Of a stretch of 64,000 nt of DNA, positions 1-12,779 are shown one piece after another (the first letter of the stretch is position 1; the number at the start of each line of letters is the position of its first letter). A model generated the notes under the pieces. The model had not been told where the DNA came from, made no database searches, and saw only the letters and a list, made by a program, of their open reading frames with translations. The position numbers were made by a program, and so were the translations under genes. The stretch is from Adenanthera pavonina (lineage: Eukaryota; Streptophyta; Magnoliopsida; Fabales; Fabaceae). Location of the stretch: assembly GCA_026686845.1 (NCBI GenBank), contig JAIVEN010000011.1, positions 24,600,501 to 24,664,500 on the forward strand. Direction: 5' to 3'.

Positions 1-796
1 GAATCTTATTAAGCCACGAATGGCTAAAATAAATAGTCATTAATATAATTAATGATCACATTTATGGGAATTACGTGTCAAAGTTTAGTTTCTTCAATTG
101 AAAGGGTTTCCTGGGGTGGAAACGTTTAAAACTTGTTATTTACACTAATTGTTATCACCGTAATCCGCAAATCCTTGATGTGCATCCATCAAGATTTTGT
201 GAAGAGTGAAAAAGAAGCTACGCACAATTATTGTAAAGTATGCATGATATGTCCTATTATTATTAATTTTTAATGACAATATATTTTTTTATATTATACC
301 ACCAAGTATTGAAAAGTCACTTGGAACTCCAATTAATCAAAATTGAACAAAGTATGATTACAAAGGCGGCAAAGCTCCTTCAACTAATAATATATATATA
401 ACACATTATATTTTGTAACTCTTTTCATACTAATTAATTTCTACCAGCTTTTTTAATGTGAATTAATGTATTTATCCATACTTTTGTTTTGTTAGACACT
501 GTTTGGTTTTGTAAGAGGAAAAATGTTTTTCTTTCTTACTTGAAAATCGAAATATATAATATTAATTATATTATAACTGTGATTATTTAATAATAATAAT
601 AATAATAGTTCTTTCTTATTATTTTTTAAATAAAATACAAAAGAAAAATGTTATACATATAAAATAATATATATAGCCCCATTTAAAAAAAATCTTAAAA
701 TAAATGAAAAAGTCAGATGGGTAATGTGGTGAATTTGTCCCATTAATTCATGTACAGTTCAAATAGATTCCCTTGAAAAAACATTGCAGGACGATG
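1..796. other. AT-rich upstream flank of the WRKY gene
   Basis: This stretch has no convincing coding region. It is AT-rich, with short runs of AT and a TAA/AAT run near 588-606. It probably contains distal promoter sequence of the downstream WRKY gene, but I see no motif that decides this. Confidence 0.5.
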
Positions 797-963
797 CACG
801 TGTATCTAAGAGAGAGAAAGGGAACGAGAGGGACTGTGCGAAGAGTTGAATCAGTGGACTCCTATACCTTAAGAAGACGGAAAGGAGAAATACAATTTTC
901 CCAAGAAACAAACATTCCCTTCATAAGCGTTTAATCACAGAAAAAGATATATACAAGTTGACC
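797..963 (+). promoter_or_regulatory. Proximal promoter: G-box, TATA-like site, W-box
   Basis: A perfect CACGTG G-box lies at 797-802. A TATA-like GATATATAC lies at 946-954. A TTGACC W-box lies at 958-963. No ATG occurs between the G-box region and the chosen start at 1142, so a leader of roughly 150-180 nt starting near 970-990 is plausible. WRKY proteins bind TTGAC[C/T], so a W-box this close to the start would fit auto- or cross-regulation by WRKY factors, which is an inference. The transcription start is not visible from sequence. Confidence 0.4.
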
Positions 964-1141
964 AAACTACATACCCTCCTTCTCCCAACCCAACCCTGCT
1001 TCCTCAACCAATCACTTTGTTCTTCTCTGTGTTCTTTTTCACTGTTTCTCTCTCAATTAAGCGAGAAGAAGACGAAGACGAAGACCAATTAGCTTCTACG
1101 AATTCATATTTCAAATCATCTAAAGCTTATTGTTTGGTAAT

Positions 1142-4100
1142 ATGGAAGGAGAGAGAGGTGTTCCGAATTATGAACTTCAAGTTTCGTTCTCAAACCCTCA
1201 CCCTCAAGCCATCCACGAAATGGGTTTTGTCCAATTCGAAGAGAATCAAGTCCTCAGCTTCCTGGCTCCCTCAGCTCAATCTCAATCTTCTTCGCTCTCT
1301 CAACCGCCAAGCGGCAGCAGCACCACCGCTGCAGCATCGGCCGCCAACGGAGGAGGAGCCGCAGCAGCCGGAGTTGCAACTTCCGTCGGGTTCAGCCATA
1401 GTGACCTGGTTACTACCAGAACTCCTTGGAACAACGACCAGGTTATTTATTTCTGATTATTGTCAGCAAAATCCACATCAATATTATAAAGTTACGAAGT
1501 CCCTATTCTTTGTACGAGATATTGTTGAATACAGGATTTTAGGGTAACTTTATTTTTGAATTTTCTGATGTATGTGTTTGGTACTGCGAACTTTTTAGGT
1601 GGGAACTATGGATCCCAAGGCTGTCAATGATGAAAACTGCACTGGAAATACTAGTGACGGCAACAATTCATGGTAAGATAAATATATATATTCTCCTATT
1701 TTTCGTTCTTTCTTTCTTTTTTACTGAAACATCAATCGTCTTTCGATTCTTATGCTTGTTCTCTTTCACTTTCTGTGAGAAGAAGACATGCACGTAAATA
1801 GCTATTTAGGAGCCCAAGAAGATATTCCTTTCTTCTGCGAAGAATCTGAAGGTCTCATAGCCCTTCTATGGATTATGGAAGCAGAGACCATAGAGTCTGC
1901 TTCTTTTGCTTTTTCGTACGCAAAGCTATCATTAGCTCTCGTTCTCTCTCTTAATTTCTGTCTTGGATTGTGAGAAGAACATGAGGCTGGGACTTGAAAG
2001 TCTTGATACTCATCGATTCTCGAATCCACTACTCCATCACTCTCTGCGCATAATAATCCTCCCTCATAAGCACCTGCATCCTCCTGCTATTTCACTTTTT
2101 CATATTTATTTCTCACACACGCGTCCGCAAATAGATACATGTATGCGCTATGATTGGTTTCTCAAATAATATCTTGAGTTTAAGTCTTAAAATTAAAAAA
2201 AATCACATTTAAATGTCTCTTCCATGTCTGCACTTTACATGGTATGAATCTAGCTCCGTGGTATTGACAAATACAGGATGTTCACTAGTGCTGATCAAAT
2301 TGGTGGGAGTAACATAATTATTGTTGGGACTATTTTTTTTTATAGGAAAATTAATCGATTAATTAAGAGTTGATGTGATATTTATTTGATGGATGATGGT
2401 AGGTGGAGGAATGCAGCATCAGAGAAAAGCAAAGTGAAGGTGAGGAGGAAGCTGAGAGAGCCAAGGTTTTGTTTCCAAACAAGAAGTGATGTGGATGTGC
2501 TTGATGATGGCTATAAATGGAGGAAGTATGGCCAGAAAGTTGTCAAGAATAGCCTTCACCCAAGGTAAATTTTAATTGTAAAATAATTTTTTTTAAAAAT
2601 TTTTTAGTATGTTGATAGGGTTGTTTTCTCTCATATATAATTAGTATAGAATATAAAAAGTGTAGAAAGTCACATTATTCACAAATGGGTGGATAGTAAA
2701 ATTCATTTAGGACTCCATATAAATGCATATATAGGGTCTAGCTGTTATAATAGATAAAAACATGGAAAAATACAGCAAAATGTTGAGTCCTATTTGGAGT
2801 TTCAAGTTAAGAAGTAGAACCATATTGCCCTCAATTCATAGTCCCTACATATATAAAAGTGATTGTATATAGTGCATAAAAAATATATATATATATATAT
2901 ATATGAAGAGAAAATAGATAATTAGCACAAAAATTGGATTTCGGTCTTATATACACAATCATATTTTCTTGTATCACTCATACATTTTCTCTATCTAACG
3001 TGCATGAATGTTCAATATGGAGAATCCAATTTGGTATTGCCTCCAAGAACAGTAGACACAATCATACTTTTACGTAACTTCTATGTTTGTTTTCTGGATT
3101 TCAACGGTTTGTTTTCCAGTTCAAATTAGTCATGTTACTATCAAATACCCTTAGGACTTTGCCAATGAACCACTTGTTGATGAGCTAAATGACATTTTAA
3201 GCAAACTTTCTGACTATATTGTTAAAAGCAAGGAAACTGTAAACAAAGGTAAAAAGAATTCGGGAAAATGAGGCCACAAAAAGGATTCCGAAAATGAAGA
3301 AATCACTGTTTAGGTAATTATCCGAATATTTTTTTGGTTTAAATTTTCTGCTTTTGATGTATCACAGTGTCTCCATCAAATTATTACTTAAAGAACTATT
3401 TGAGTACTATAGCTACATCATAGGCATTATACCCGGGGAATTAAGGTAAAATGTCTCTTTTGGAAATAACTTATGTGTCGGTTGTGAAGAATCGAAAATA
3501 TATCATAGGTCATAATATTTCCAGAAATATTTTTTCTTATGCTTGGATTGAATTAAAGATTAATAAAAAAACTTAGGGTCGATTTGTGCATACTTCCCTC
3601 AATAATGGGTTTTTGTACAGAAAATCTTTTAAACTTTTCAAACTTAAGAATGAACCTCTTTAAATTAAACATTAAAATTCGTGTAAATAATCCTTTTGTT
3701 ATTAATTAATACATCATTTCAACAATGTAATTAATGCATCACTTTAGAAGACTTACCCACATGATCAAAAGTTTAGGGAGTTATTTTCGCATGATTCAGT
3801 GTTTAAAAGAATTATTTGCACAAAATCAAAAGTTTAGGAGGATATATATTATCTCTGACATAATTCAATAAAAATTTTATGCAATTGTTTCGGTGATAAA
3901 ACTTTATGCAAGTTAACTTAAGACTTAATACACTTAGAGAGAGAGAGAGAGAGAGAGAGAGTCTCCAGCGTACTGAATGATACTGTTGAAGAGAAGGTTG
4001 ATGGAATAGAATGAGCTAGCATTGGTTTTGTATATGATTAGTTTTCAGATAAATTATTGATAGAGAAAACAATAGAGAAAAAATATAAATGTGAATATTT

Positions 4101-7100
4101 TTGGTATATTATAGTAATAATTAGAGTTTTGACAATAGGATACATTATAGGGACCCCTACATAGTCCTCAATTTCAATGACAAACTCCTTCCACACAATT
4201 CACATCTTTCTCTGAAAAAAGCTGCACTTTCGCATAAAGTTTTCCATATAACTCAAGTATTTGTGAGGCCAAAAAAAAAAAAACAACTCAAGTATTTATA
4301 TTTACTAAAGTTTCTTCTCTTCAAATTTGTGCACATGGAAATAATTAATTACGTTTTTTTTTAATTTCATTTTCTTATATACACTATATTTTAGATTTAG
4401 ATTTAATCAATCTATATATAGTTTTGAATATGCCATTATCACCAAGTGCTTTTGCGTTATGGCCTCTAATTAAACTGAAGTAAAATGATAAAAAGAATAA
4501 TGTTTAAATTTAAAATCCATTTATTTTGTCTACACTAATTTAGAAGAGATCCAGGTGCTATATAATAAGGAAAAAAAAATGTATTGACGAGTGGATGGAA
4601 AACTTTTAAGCAATAAATTAACTTAAATCTAGCAGTTACATATTGAAGGCTTAAATAGACCTATTAAAACAGTAATGAGATTTTTCTAAAAATATCTCAA
4701 AATTGGTAGGGAGTGGAGAATTTAGACTTTGATTAGTATTATCACCATTATTTTAGTAAAAGACTTTGATTATTTTACGACAAGCCCTCTTTGGTAGTAT
4801 TTCAAGTTAATGAAATAAATAAATATTATATAGATAGTTTTTTTATAAGTCCGAAAATATATATAGATAGTTTTTTGGTTGACTATAACTTTAAAAAATA
4901 AGAGACAAGAAGATAAAATTGGAAGCCAACCTTACTCTCTTGTAGTTTGAATTAAAGTGATACAAAAAATTTGTAGAACATGATGACATGATTCTCCGAA
5001 GAAGATCAAAATAAAATTTGTTCAGTAAACAGCACAAAATTATAAAATTTCTCATAGATCGAGTTCAATTTATCAAACATAAAAAATGTGTAACAAGTCT
5101 TTTTATTTATCTTACCCACTAACTAACTATGGATTCCTGCTAACTTGCATGTGATGTAATGTATTAGATATAGTTATTTCATTAGAATGCTATAAATAAT
5201 CTTCATTAATAAGCAAATATCATTTAATTTAGTCCAATGAAGAAGCTTAAATAATAATATATGAATTAAATTGGAAACAATATTTTTAAAGGTTATGAAA
5301 GAAGAGTTTGACCTAAACATTATTTTCAGCAAATGCACTGTTATAAGCTAATTAACATGCCAATTATTTTCAATAAAAGCACTATATAATTAAAAAAAAG
5401 TAAATAATCGACAAATAGTTAGTGTATTTATATGCAGACCCAACTTTTATTTTGGTAAAAAACTAAGAAGTGAAAAATAAGAATGGAGAAATACTTCATA
5501 TATATATAATATACATGCAAAATTTTTTTTATATTTATATTGTCCACAGAGTAACGTGTTTGTTTTGGCTGTCTATTTGCATGTAGTTACATCAATTTTA
5601 ATTTTATTTAATAATTAATAAATATTTTTATAAAAAGAGGACATGCTTGACGGAAGAAATATTACATAATTGGAATGGGGTAGAAAACTCATACTGAATT
5701 TTGCATCAAATAGTTCTCCTAGGCGTGGTTCAAGTTAGGATTCTAGCATAAATCTTGGTAATTAATACATATAGGATGGGATTGAAAAATATTTTAGATG
5801 TTATTTTGATCCAGAAAATACAAAAAAACAGAGCACGGAAAAAAATAATTCAAAGTTTGCTATTGGGAATAAAAATTTGATAAAAGAAAATTAGCATAGA
5901 AAGTATTGTACCAAACAGAATTTTGTCGTTATTTTCAGTTTGAGAAGAAGCACTTCTTTAAAAAGAAGGCACCAAATAGGTCAGTTGTTTAAAACACTAA
6001 GAACTCAGAACACCTTGTTTAAAAGGATGACCTAAGATTAAGAGTAGGTTAAATTGAGCATAACCTACCTAAAGTTTAGTTTTTGTACAACTAACCTTAC
6101 TGAATTTTAAGTTCATGTCAATTACTCTCATATGCTTAATTTGTCTATCATTTCAATAACAGAAACGTGACATTTCAGAGGTTTATTTGTAGAAAATCAT
6201 AAGTGTAGGGGGTTATTTATATACAATTTAGAGTTTAAGAGGGTTATTTACCAAAGAAAGAAAGAAAGAAAGAAAAAGTTTAATGGAATATATATAGTCA
6301 CTTACGTATAAATGAAATTACAAGCTAATAATTAACAATATAGAGATTATTTGGATACATTTAAAAGTTTGAAGGGGTTTATTGAAAAATTTTAAATAAT
6401 AGGGAAGTAATTATTTTCACATAACTCAAAAGTTAGGAGAGTTTTCTGCAATATATATAGCCTCAAAAACATATGTATACTAAATCAAAAGTGAAATATT
6501 AGTATGAGGAAATCCCAAGTTACCTAAACAAAGTGAGACATAATAATTAAGATATAGAAAAATCATGCAAGTTCTTGGCCATATCTCCTTAATACAACAC
6601 ATGCGTGCATGTAAAGGAAAAAACTGATTAGGTTGAATGAGAATAAATTGTAACACACATATATAACACCAATGTAAACTTGTCAAAGTGGCATATCCAT
6701 TAAATCCTAAATGGGTTCAGATGTAAACAATCATTACAAGTTTGCACTTAAAGGCATGTACTTAGTTAGATAGTGCAATATTAGCTAGGAAGATAGAAAA
6801 GTTATTGGATTGGTAATTAATGCCTTTAGAAACTGCCATTCATTATATATGGGATTCTTATAAGTGGCCAAAAAATTATGATTGGACGTGAATGAGACTA
6901 TAAAATACACTTATTTTATAACAGCCGATTGTCTCCAAACTAATTATTAATTATATTAGTGAAACTTAGAGTTCGGGAATTTAACATCTAAGGAGAAAGA
7001 TTTTAAAAATTTTGTGCTTAAGATCTTATAAGTTGTAATGACTTCAAAAAAAAAAAAGCTACTATGAGGCTTTAGAAGATTTTTTTTAGCCACTGGTTAG

Positions 7101-8492
7101 ATTTAGTATTCAGTTTTAAGCACATTATTATCAAAATTATTTAAAATTATAATTATGATTGTCCTCATACCTGATAATAGGTTTTGTAAAATTTTATAGT
7201 AATTTTTTGTTTTTAAAACTAATTATTGTTTCCATGATGATTTAATCTAGATTTTTAAGATAAGAGTCTTCTGGGTAACTTTTCCATAAAAAAGTGACTA
7301 CCCAAGTTGTGACGTGTTTTTATTTATTTATTTACCTGGAATATGAAAATGCTTAGAATTTGAGAATGTGAAAGGCGAAAGTTATTTCTGTTTTTTGTTG
7401 TATTAAAGCCTACATATGACAGAGTTGGGGAATTATTAATTATATTAGTGAAACTTAGAGTTGAGGAATTAAATTCTACTCTACTTCTTAATCAATCACC
7501 TTGCAATCAATCTCTTAAGTTTTACAGGTATACGTATATACATGCCAAGAGAATATTTATGACAGAGCATGAACATTGCAACTTAATTTTATTGCCTTTT
7601 TTTTTATTAATTGAAATCTAGCATCTAGCATCGCATGTACTTATTGATTGCTTCTACGTACACAACTGAGATGAAGTGTCAAATGTTAAAAAACCAATTG
7701 AAATGGGAATAAATGGATCCTCTGCAACAAAACTTCAATTTCAAATAGAATGTTATTTCTGTTTTTCGTTGTATTAAAACAATCTTCATTAGCCAAACGC
7801 TAATTAGAAACTAACCCAAAAAAAAAAAAAACGAAGCTTACTTTTCTTAGAGTAATTGTGGTATGACTAAACTGAAATTTTAATATTGCTTGCTACTTTT
7901 GTCATGAAAATCAAGATTGAAAATGGATAAGCATCAGATTGTGTTCCATGATAATATTATTTTAATTCGTTGTAGAAACGCCAATATTTAATCATGGAAG
8001 GATGTTCATATTGTTGTTTTTGTTTTCTGTTTTGTTTTTTCCTTTATAAATTGGATATCTTACATTCATGTATTAATAGATTCTGGGAAAGAAAACATAA
8101 GAGAATGTGACCCTATATAAGGTCTAAATGTACCATATATATTTGGTATTCTAGATATAGTGGATCTGATCCAACTGTTTTAAGTCATTTACATGTGCCA
8201 AAAATGGAAAAGACCACTATTTATGTTTGTTAATCTTTTCTTAATTATCTTAAGTTCATTATTGGGATTCTTTTCACATTTTTATTCATTATTCTGACTT
8301 TAGAGCAAATTCTTTTGGGGATATAACAGAAGCTACTACCGTTGCACCCATAGCAATTGCAGAGTGAAGAAGAGGGTTGAACGACTGTCAGAGGATTGTC
8401 GTATGGTGATAACCACTTATGAAGGAAGACACAACCACTCTCCCTGTGACGACTCAAATTCATCCGAACATGAATGCTTCACCTCTTTCTGA
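1142..8492 (+). CDS. WRKY12: WRKY12-type transcription factor (group IIc), four exons
   Basis: Exons are 1142-1441, 1599-1672, 2403-2564 and 8330-8492. All junctions are GT-AG, total coding length is 699 nt, and the product is 232 residues. The start has A at -3 and G at +4. Residues 1-100 are low-complexity (Ser, Ala and Gly rich from about 50). Residues 125-150 carry a W-W-R stretch and a basic run ending in REPRF. WRKYGQK is at 164-170. The zinc finger is C184-X4-C189-X23-H213-X-H215, which defines group IIc. Length, the acidic exon-2 segment and the ending match Arabidopsis WRKY12 (about 218 residues). In Arabidopsis this nuclear factor binds W-boxes, represses secondary-wall genes such as NST2 in pith and promotes flowering. 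That role is carried over by homology, not shown here. No frame break is seen, so the gene looks functional. Confidence 0.93.
1442..2402 (+). other. WRKY12 introns 1 and 2 flanking the small exon 2
   Basis: Intron 1 (1442-1598) is 157 nt and intron 2 (1673-2402) is 730 nt. They flank the 74-nt exon 2. Intron 2 splits a tryptophan codon (TG|G), and joining it restores the W-W-R motif seen in WRKY12 proteins, which fixes these junctions. Intron 2 contains short open frames around 1788-2169 with no recognisable product. Confidence 0.85.
2883..2904. repeat. (AT)11 microsatellite
   Basis: An uninterrupted AT dinucleotide run lies inside WRKY12 intron 3. Confidence 0.9.
3936..3961. repeat. (AG)13 microsatellite
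   Basis: An uninterrupted AG dinucleotide run lies inside WRKY12 intron 3. Confidence 0.9.
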
Positions 8493-9162
8493 TAGGTAAG
8501 CCAATTAGAGAGCAACAAAAAGAGAGAAAAAAGAAAGGAAGAACAAAGCAAAAACGAATTGTCGTTTCATTGATAGCGTGTATTAGCTTAATTATCGTGA
8601 CAATATCTTTCATCATAGGCCATAGCTAGCTATTTGAGGGATGGCCATGTACGTTATATTACCGATCGAGTTCAGTCTTCTTTAAAGGTGTACTCTTATG
8701 TGATTTGTTAGAAAGGACTTTGCATGTGTATATGTTAATATATAACACGTTTCTTATATTCTTGTCATTGTATATACATCCAAATTTGGCTCTTTAATTC
8801 CAAAACGACAATTATTGTACTGAGGGTATGTCTCTCTCTCTCTCTATTTATCGATGTACACACACATTGTAAGTGCTTGTGCTCTTATGGAGCTTCAAAT
8901 ATTAAGAAGACCTTCATCCAGCCTTATTGGCAGGACTGTTGTGAGGAAATTAATGTAGACTCGACCAACTTAGGTTGGTGTAAGTGGTAGGGATTGTTAT
9001 TTCGTAAGTAACTGGAACATGGTACTTAGCCTGAATCTTTAAATTAAGCATTACATTTATGAATATTTCCATTTTTGTGTTCTCCATTCTTGCTAATTTA
9101 ATTTAACGTGAGATTTCTCATTCTTTACTCTTATTCAGCATATACATACATACATGATCTCT
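8493..9162 (+). other. 3' flank and probable 3' UTR of WRKY12
   Basis: This begins immediately after the WRKY12 stop codon. It is AT-rich with a short CT run near 8831-8844. I see no clear AATAAA signal, so the end of the transcript cannot be placed. There is no other coding evidence. Confidence 0.45.
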
Positions 9163-9840
9163 CATTATTACCAAAAATAAGCGATGTTGGTGCCTAATAT
9201 TGTTGGCTATTAATAAAAAAAAAGGACAATAAAAATGAGGTGGAGAAATCATAATGGGCTTTATGAGAAGTTATGAATAAAACTACCAACTAAGACTTAA
9301 GATTTATTAGCGGTTAAAATATAACCACCAACATAACCTTTTACATTTTTCTTGATTGCTTTCTTTGGTGCTTACAAATATAACTACCAACAAAGGTAGC
9401 TTTTGTGATCGGTTGTTAAAGGAATCACCAATACAGAGGTGTTTTATAGTTAGAGTTCAATGAAACCACTTGTTGAAAAAAGAAAAAGGAGTTCAATGAT
9501 ACCAAAGCACAATCACAGTTCCTCTCTACATAGTAGAACCCCTAATTCGGGTCTATGAAATTCAAATTTTTGAACGTTGCCTTTGTTCCCATCTCCACTT
9601 CATGATCAATTTTAGAATTTAGAGTGCTTCAACTACCAGCTCCGCCCTTGTTAATTTCTCTCTCTATCCCCATTTTTGTCACATCCTCTACTCTATTCTT
9701 CATGCATTGCAGCAACCAAAGCTTTGCTCTAATCTCCTTCCTCACAATTTTTTATTTTGTGGGTGTTCTTTGTTCCCCGGTCTCTTCCTCCTTCAGAAAG
9801 CAAAGAGTTTATACTTTCTTCCCTAATCACTTCTCAAGAG
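9163..9840. mobile_element. Possible left end of a CACTA transposon
   Basis: The stretch starts with CATTATTACCAAAA, which resembles the opposite terminus CACTATGCCAAAA read on the minus strand at 56979. From 9270 to 9480 it carries repeated motifs such as AACTACCAAC and GGTTA-TAACC in both orientations. The same motif family is dense at 56560-56930, next to a Ulp1 protease relic. The flanking 3-bp duplications do not match (TCT against CAT) and the transposase is not seen, so this is an inference. Open frames here, such as one at 9624, have no recognisable product. Confidence 0.35.
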
Positions 9841-12764
9841 TGTTAGAGTATGTGTATATGTGTGTGTCAAAAGAGAAAGTTTAAAGTGTAACACCCTACC
9901 TTCAAACACCACCAGGAATGACCAAAAACATAAAAAACCAACTAAATGCAACCCAAACATCTCAAAACAACTTCTCAAAACTTCAGAACAGCGGAAACGA
10001 ACCAAACAACATCAAAAATCAAGGTTGGGGCCGCTGCCGCTACAGTATCGTTGTGGCTCCAAACCTCCCCTGTCTCACCACGCTACTAGACTTCATGGTG
10101 TCGTGGTGCCAGGAAGCAGGCCGATGTTGGTTTTCTATACCAGCAAACTTCATCGAACAGGCCGAACTTCCGATATGCATAACTTTATACTCCGACCTTC
10201 AATTGACTTGATTCTATCCATAGACACCAACTTCACCTCAATCCAACCTTGTATGGAGATTCTGGACCCCTGATACTGTTTTGGCCACTTATTAACCAAA
10301 ACTCACCACTAACAACCTCCAATTGCCACCAGAGGCAAATGGTCACTCAATTGGTTTGACCCCCTTGAATCCCAACTTGACAAAATGGGCTGCAGGCCCT
10401 AAACCACACTAACAAGGCCCAAAACCACCTTTCATCATACGTAACACATACAACACATTTCCACAGACATAACCATACATACATCCATCCATAACAATCC
10501 TTATCCATGTCATACATTCATTACAAAACCTTCTATCCTACTTGGCACAAGATACATTATCCAAATTACACATATGCTACATAAACCTAGTATTCCCACG
10601 TCTGATGCTACTCCTTAGTCTTCTCCATACTAGTACCAGAACCATCACCTAAAAGGTTAGTTGATGGGAGAGGGGTGTGAGACAATGTCTCAGTAACCGG
10701 GAACAACCACACACACACACACACACATATATATCTCATACAATCTATGAATGCATTGTGAAATGAATGGAATGCATGTCTCCCTCGTAGGGATCCCATC
10801 TTTATCCTCCCTAACAGATATGTTCCATCCTTATCCTCCGTAACATATAGATTCCATCCTTATCCTCCGTAACATATATATTCCATCCTTATCCTCCCTA
10901 ACATATATATATCATCATATATCATATCGTCATCATATCATCGCCACCCAATCCGTCATATATCACAATCTCACAATATCATGTGGTGATACTCATGTTA
11001 TCATATAATCATCATCATCATATGTCACAATGTCATGCATGCATCATGTCATGTCACATCAACATCATCATCTCTAATCATCATCTAGCTGTGGGCATAC
11101 CACAATATATAGAAAACAGTACACACAAACACATCTATATCGTGGTATGAAAGAAACATGCATATACATACAAATATACATACCATCATACAATATAAAC
11201 AATACAATACAAACAAACACCTAGTTAAAGTGTCAATACCATACACACAGATTCCATGAACTTCTCGAGTTGTCTAACATACTTGAATCCCTCTTGGTTA
11301 ACCAAACAACCTTCACAATATCACAATTCCTTAATTAACCACAATATGCCATACACCAAACATCACAATTCAACCAATTTAGCCTACCCTAAGGTTCCAA
11401 CATCCCTTTCATGCATCAATAAGCTCTTAGGGACTATTTAAACACTACTTAACCACATACACTTCAGATTCCCAAGAACCCTAACTGAAAACAACCTAGA
11501 GTTAAGCTCAAATCATGCATAAACCCTTCAAAACTCACACCCAAGCCACAATAACACTAAAACACACTTTCTTAACCCTATTTTATCCATTTCAATCGGT
11601 GGATTTCAACCTAAACCGGAAATCCCAACTTATAACCAAAAAAGGCCAAGTTTAAACCGAAGAAAATGCAGAGAGAGGAGTAGAAATCACATACCAACTT
11701 GAATCCAAGCTTTTAAGGTTTGAAAATCACTCCTAGATGCTAGAAATCTTGAACCCTAGCAGAGCTCTTGTGTTCTCCTCCATTTCTCCTTCATCCGTCT
11801 AACTGAAATGATCTGGATTTAAACAAAAATATCGATTCTCATCTCAGCTTTGAGTAAGTTCACCGCGACGCCAATGCTTCCAGCCGAAAACTTCATTCTG
11901 GAGCTCTTCTCACTACAATGGCCCTGCTCTAAGCTGCGACATGAAGCTCAATTTACCTCTACTTGAGCCTTTCTCCATCCTATTTTCCTCTAGTTCTACA
12001 CACGATGTCAAAACAAAGTCATGGAGGGTGTTACATAAAGCCCCACATTGCTCAAACCAATAAAGGCTTTAGTGTATATATATTTTAACATGTGCTTATT
12101 GGAGAGCAAAGTGGGTTTAGAAGAAGAAGTGGGCTTGTGCGCACAACAATGAGCCTCTATAGTTAAAATCCATCGATTCCCCTATACCCCGTGCGTGTGA
12201 GATTATACATAGTGTTGGACACTTTTTGCCATTGTCGGAAATTATTTTTTTGAAAGTACAAAAAATTAAATAACCTTCCAGAAAATCCATGTTTTTAAAG
12301 CTTCGGTTATGAGTTCATGGTTTCTGAATATTGGTCATCCATTCCCAACTGGTGTTAAAATGTTTCTAAACATTTCTAAATGTTGGTCATCCGTTCCTAT
12401 CCAGTATTATTTTTTTTTAATTTAATTAATTCCCTTTGTTGGAAACTTCCCAACAATAAAAAACATCCTCATTAACGTCATTAAATGAGATCCAATGTTC
12501 AGTTGCTTCTAGTGCCTATAAATAGAGAGGCTTAATAAGAAACTCAGTGCACCGAGCTCATGGACATCTTCTGAGCTTTCCTCTTTCTCTCTGACTTCTT
12601 CTGAGTTTATAGTTTTTTGTTGTTTTGCTTGCCTGTGACTCAGCAGAAGAATCCGTTCAATCCTAGGGAGTGCCGTCTTGTGGCAGAATAACTCTCAAGG
12701 ACAGTTTCCTTGTGTATGGCTTGGATTATTTTTATCCTAACGAATTTTTAATTTGTAGTTTACA
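9841..12764 (+). repeat. 5' LTR of copia A, interrupted by a solo LTR
   Basis: It matches the right LTR (25097-26970) along its length once the insertion at 9887-12035 is removed, leaving about 770 bp. Shared landmarks are the CAAAAGAGAAAGTTTAAAG start region and a TATAAATA-type box near 12518, followed by the region entering gag. It starts TGTTAG and ends TTTACA. Confidence 0.9.
9887..12035 (-). mobile_element. Solo LTR of a Tekay-like chromovirus
   Basis: It is 2149 bp, starts TGTAACACCCT and ends AGGGTGTTACA, and is flanked by a perfect TAAAG duplication (9882-9886 and 12036-12040). It matches the LTRs of the chromovirus at 27677-53283 in reverse orientation. It has an AC/AT microsatellite at 10709-10733, a run of ~30-bp repeats containing TATCCTCC at 10800-10915, and ATC-rich DNA to about 11090. 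There is no internal region, as expected after recombination between two LTRs. Open frames inside are shadows. Confidence 0.9.
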
Positions 12765-12779
12765 ATCTTGAGAGTTATG
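12765..12779 (+). other. Atypical primer-binding region of copia A overlapping the gag start
   Basis: The usual TGGTATCAGAGC site does not follow the 5' LTR. Instead there are only 12 bases before the gag ATG at 12777, containing GAGAGTTATGGAGTC. This resembles the complement of the anticodon stem-loop of initiator tRNA-Met, which Drosophila copia and yeast Ty5 use through half-tRNA priming. The match is partial, so this is tentative. Confidence 0.3.

Larger units (their letters stand above)
2565..8329 (+). other. Large WRKY12 intron 3 (5.8 kb) at the conserved WRKY-domain site
   Basis: The intron interrupts the arginine codon (AG|A) just after the H-P of the WRKY core, the classical R-type position of most WRKY groups. 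At 5765 nt it is much larger than the two upstream introns. It is AT-rich, contains no coding remnant I can recognise, and carries microsatellites and several short diverged internal repeats (for example 6950-6985 with 7436-7470, and 7383-7410 with 7751-7778). No LTR or inverted-repeat termini with target duplications were found inside. Confidence 0.85.

Noticed and set aside
1017..1547. 176-codon plus-strand frame overlapping exon 1 in another frame
   Set aside because: It has no ATG at its stated start, reads through the intron 1 donor, and the overlapping frame encodes the conserved WRKY12 N-terminus.
8245..8463. Minus-strand frame overlapping the last WRKY12 exon
   Set aside because: It is the antisense shadow of conserved WRKY zinc-finger coding sequence.
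9860..10273. 137-codon frame and overlapping frames
   Set aside because: They cross the boundary between the copia A LTR and a solo LTR inserted in it, so they are chance joins.
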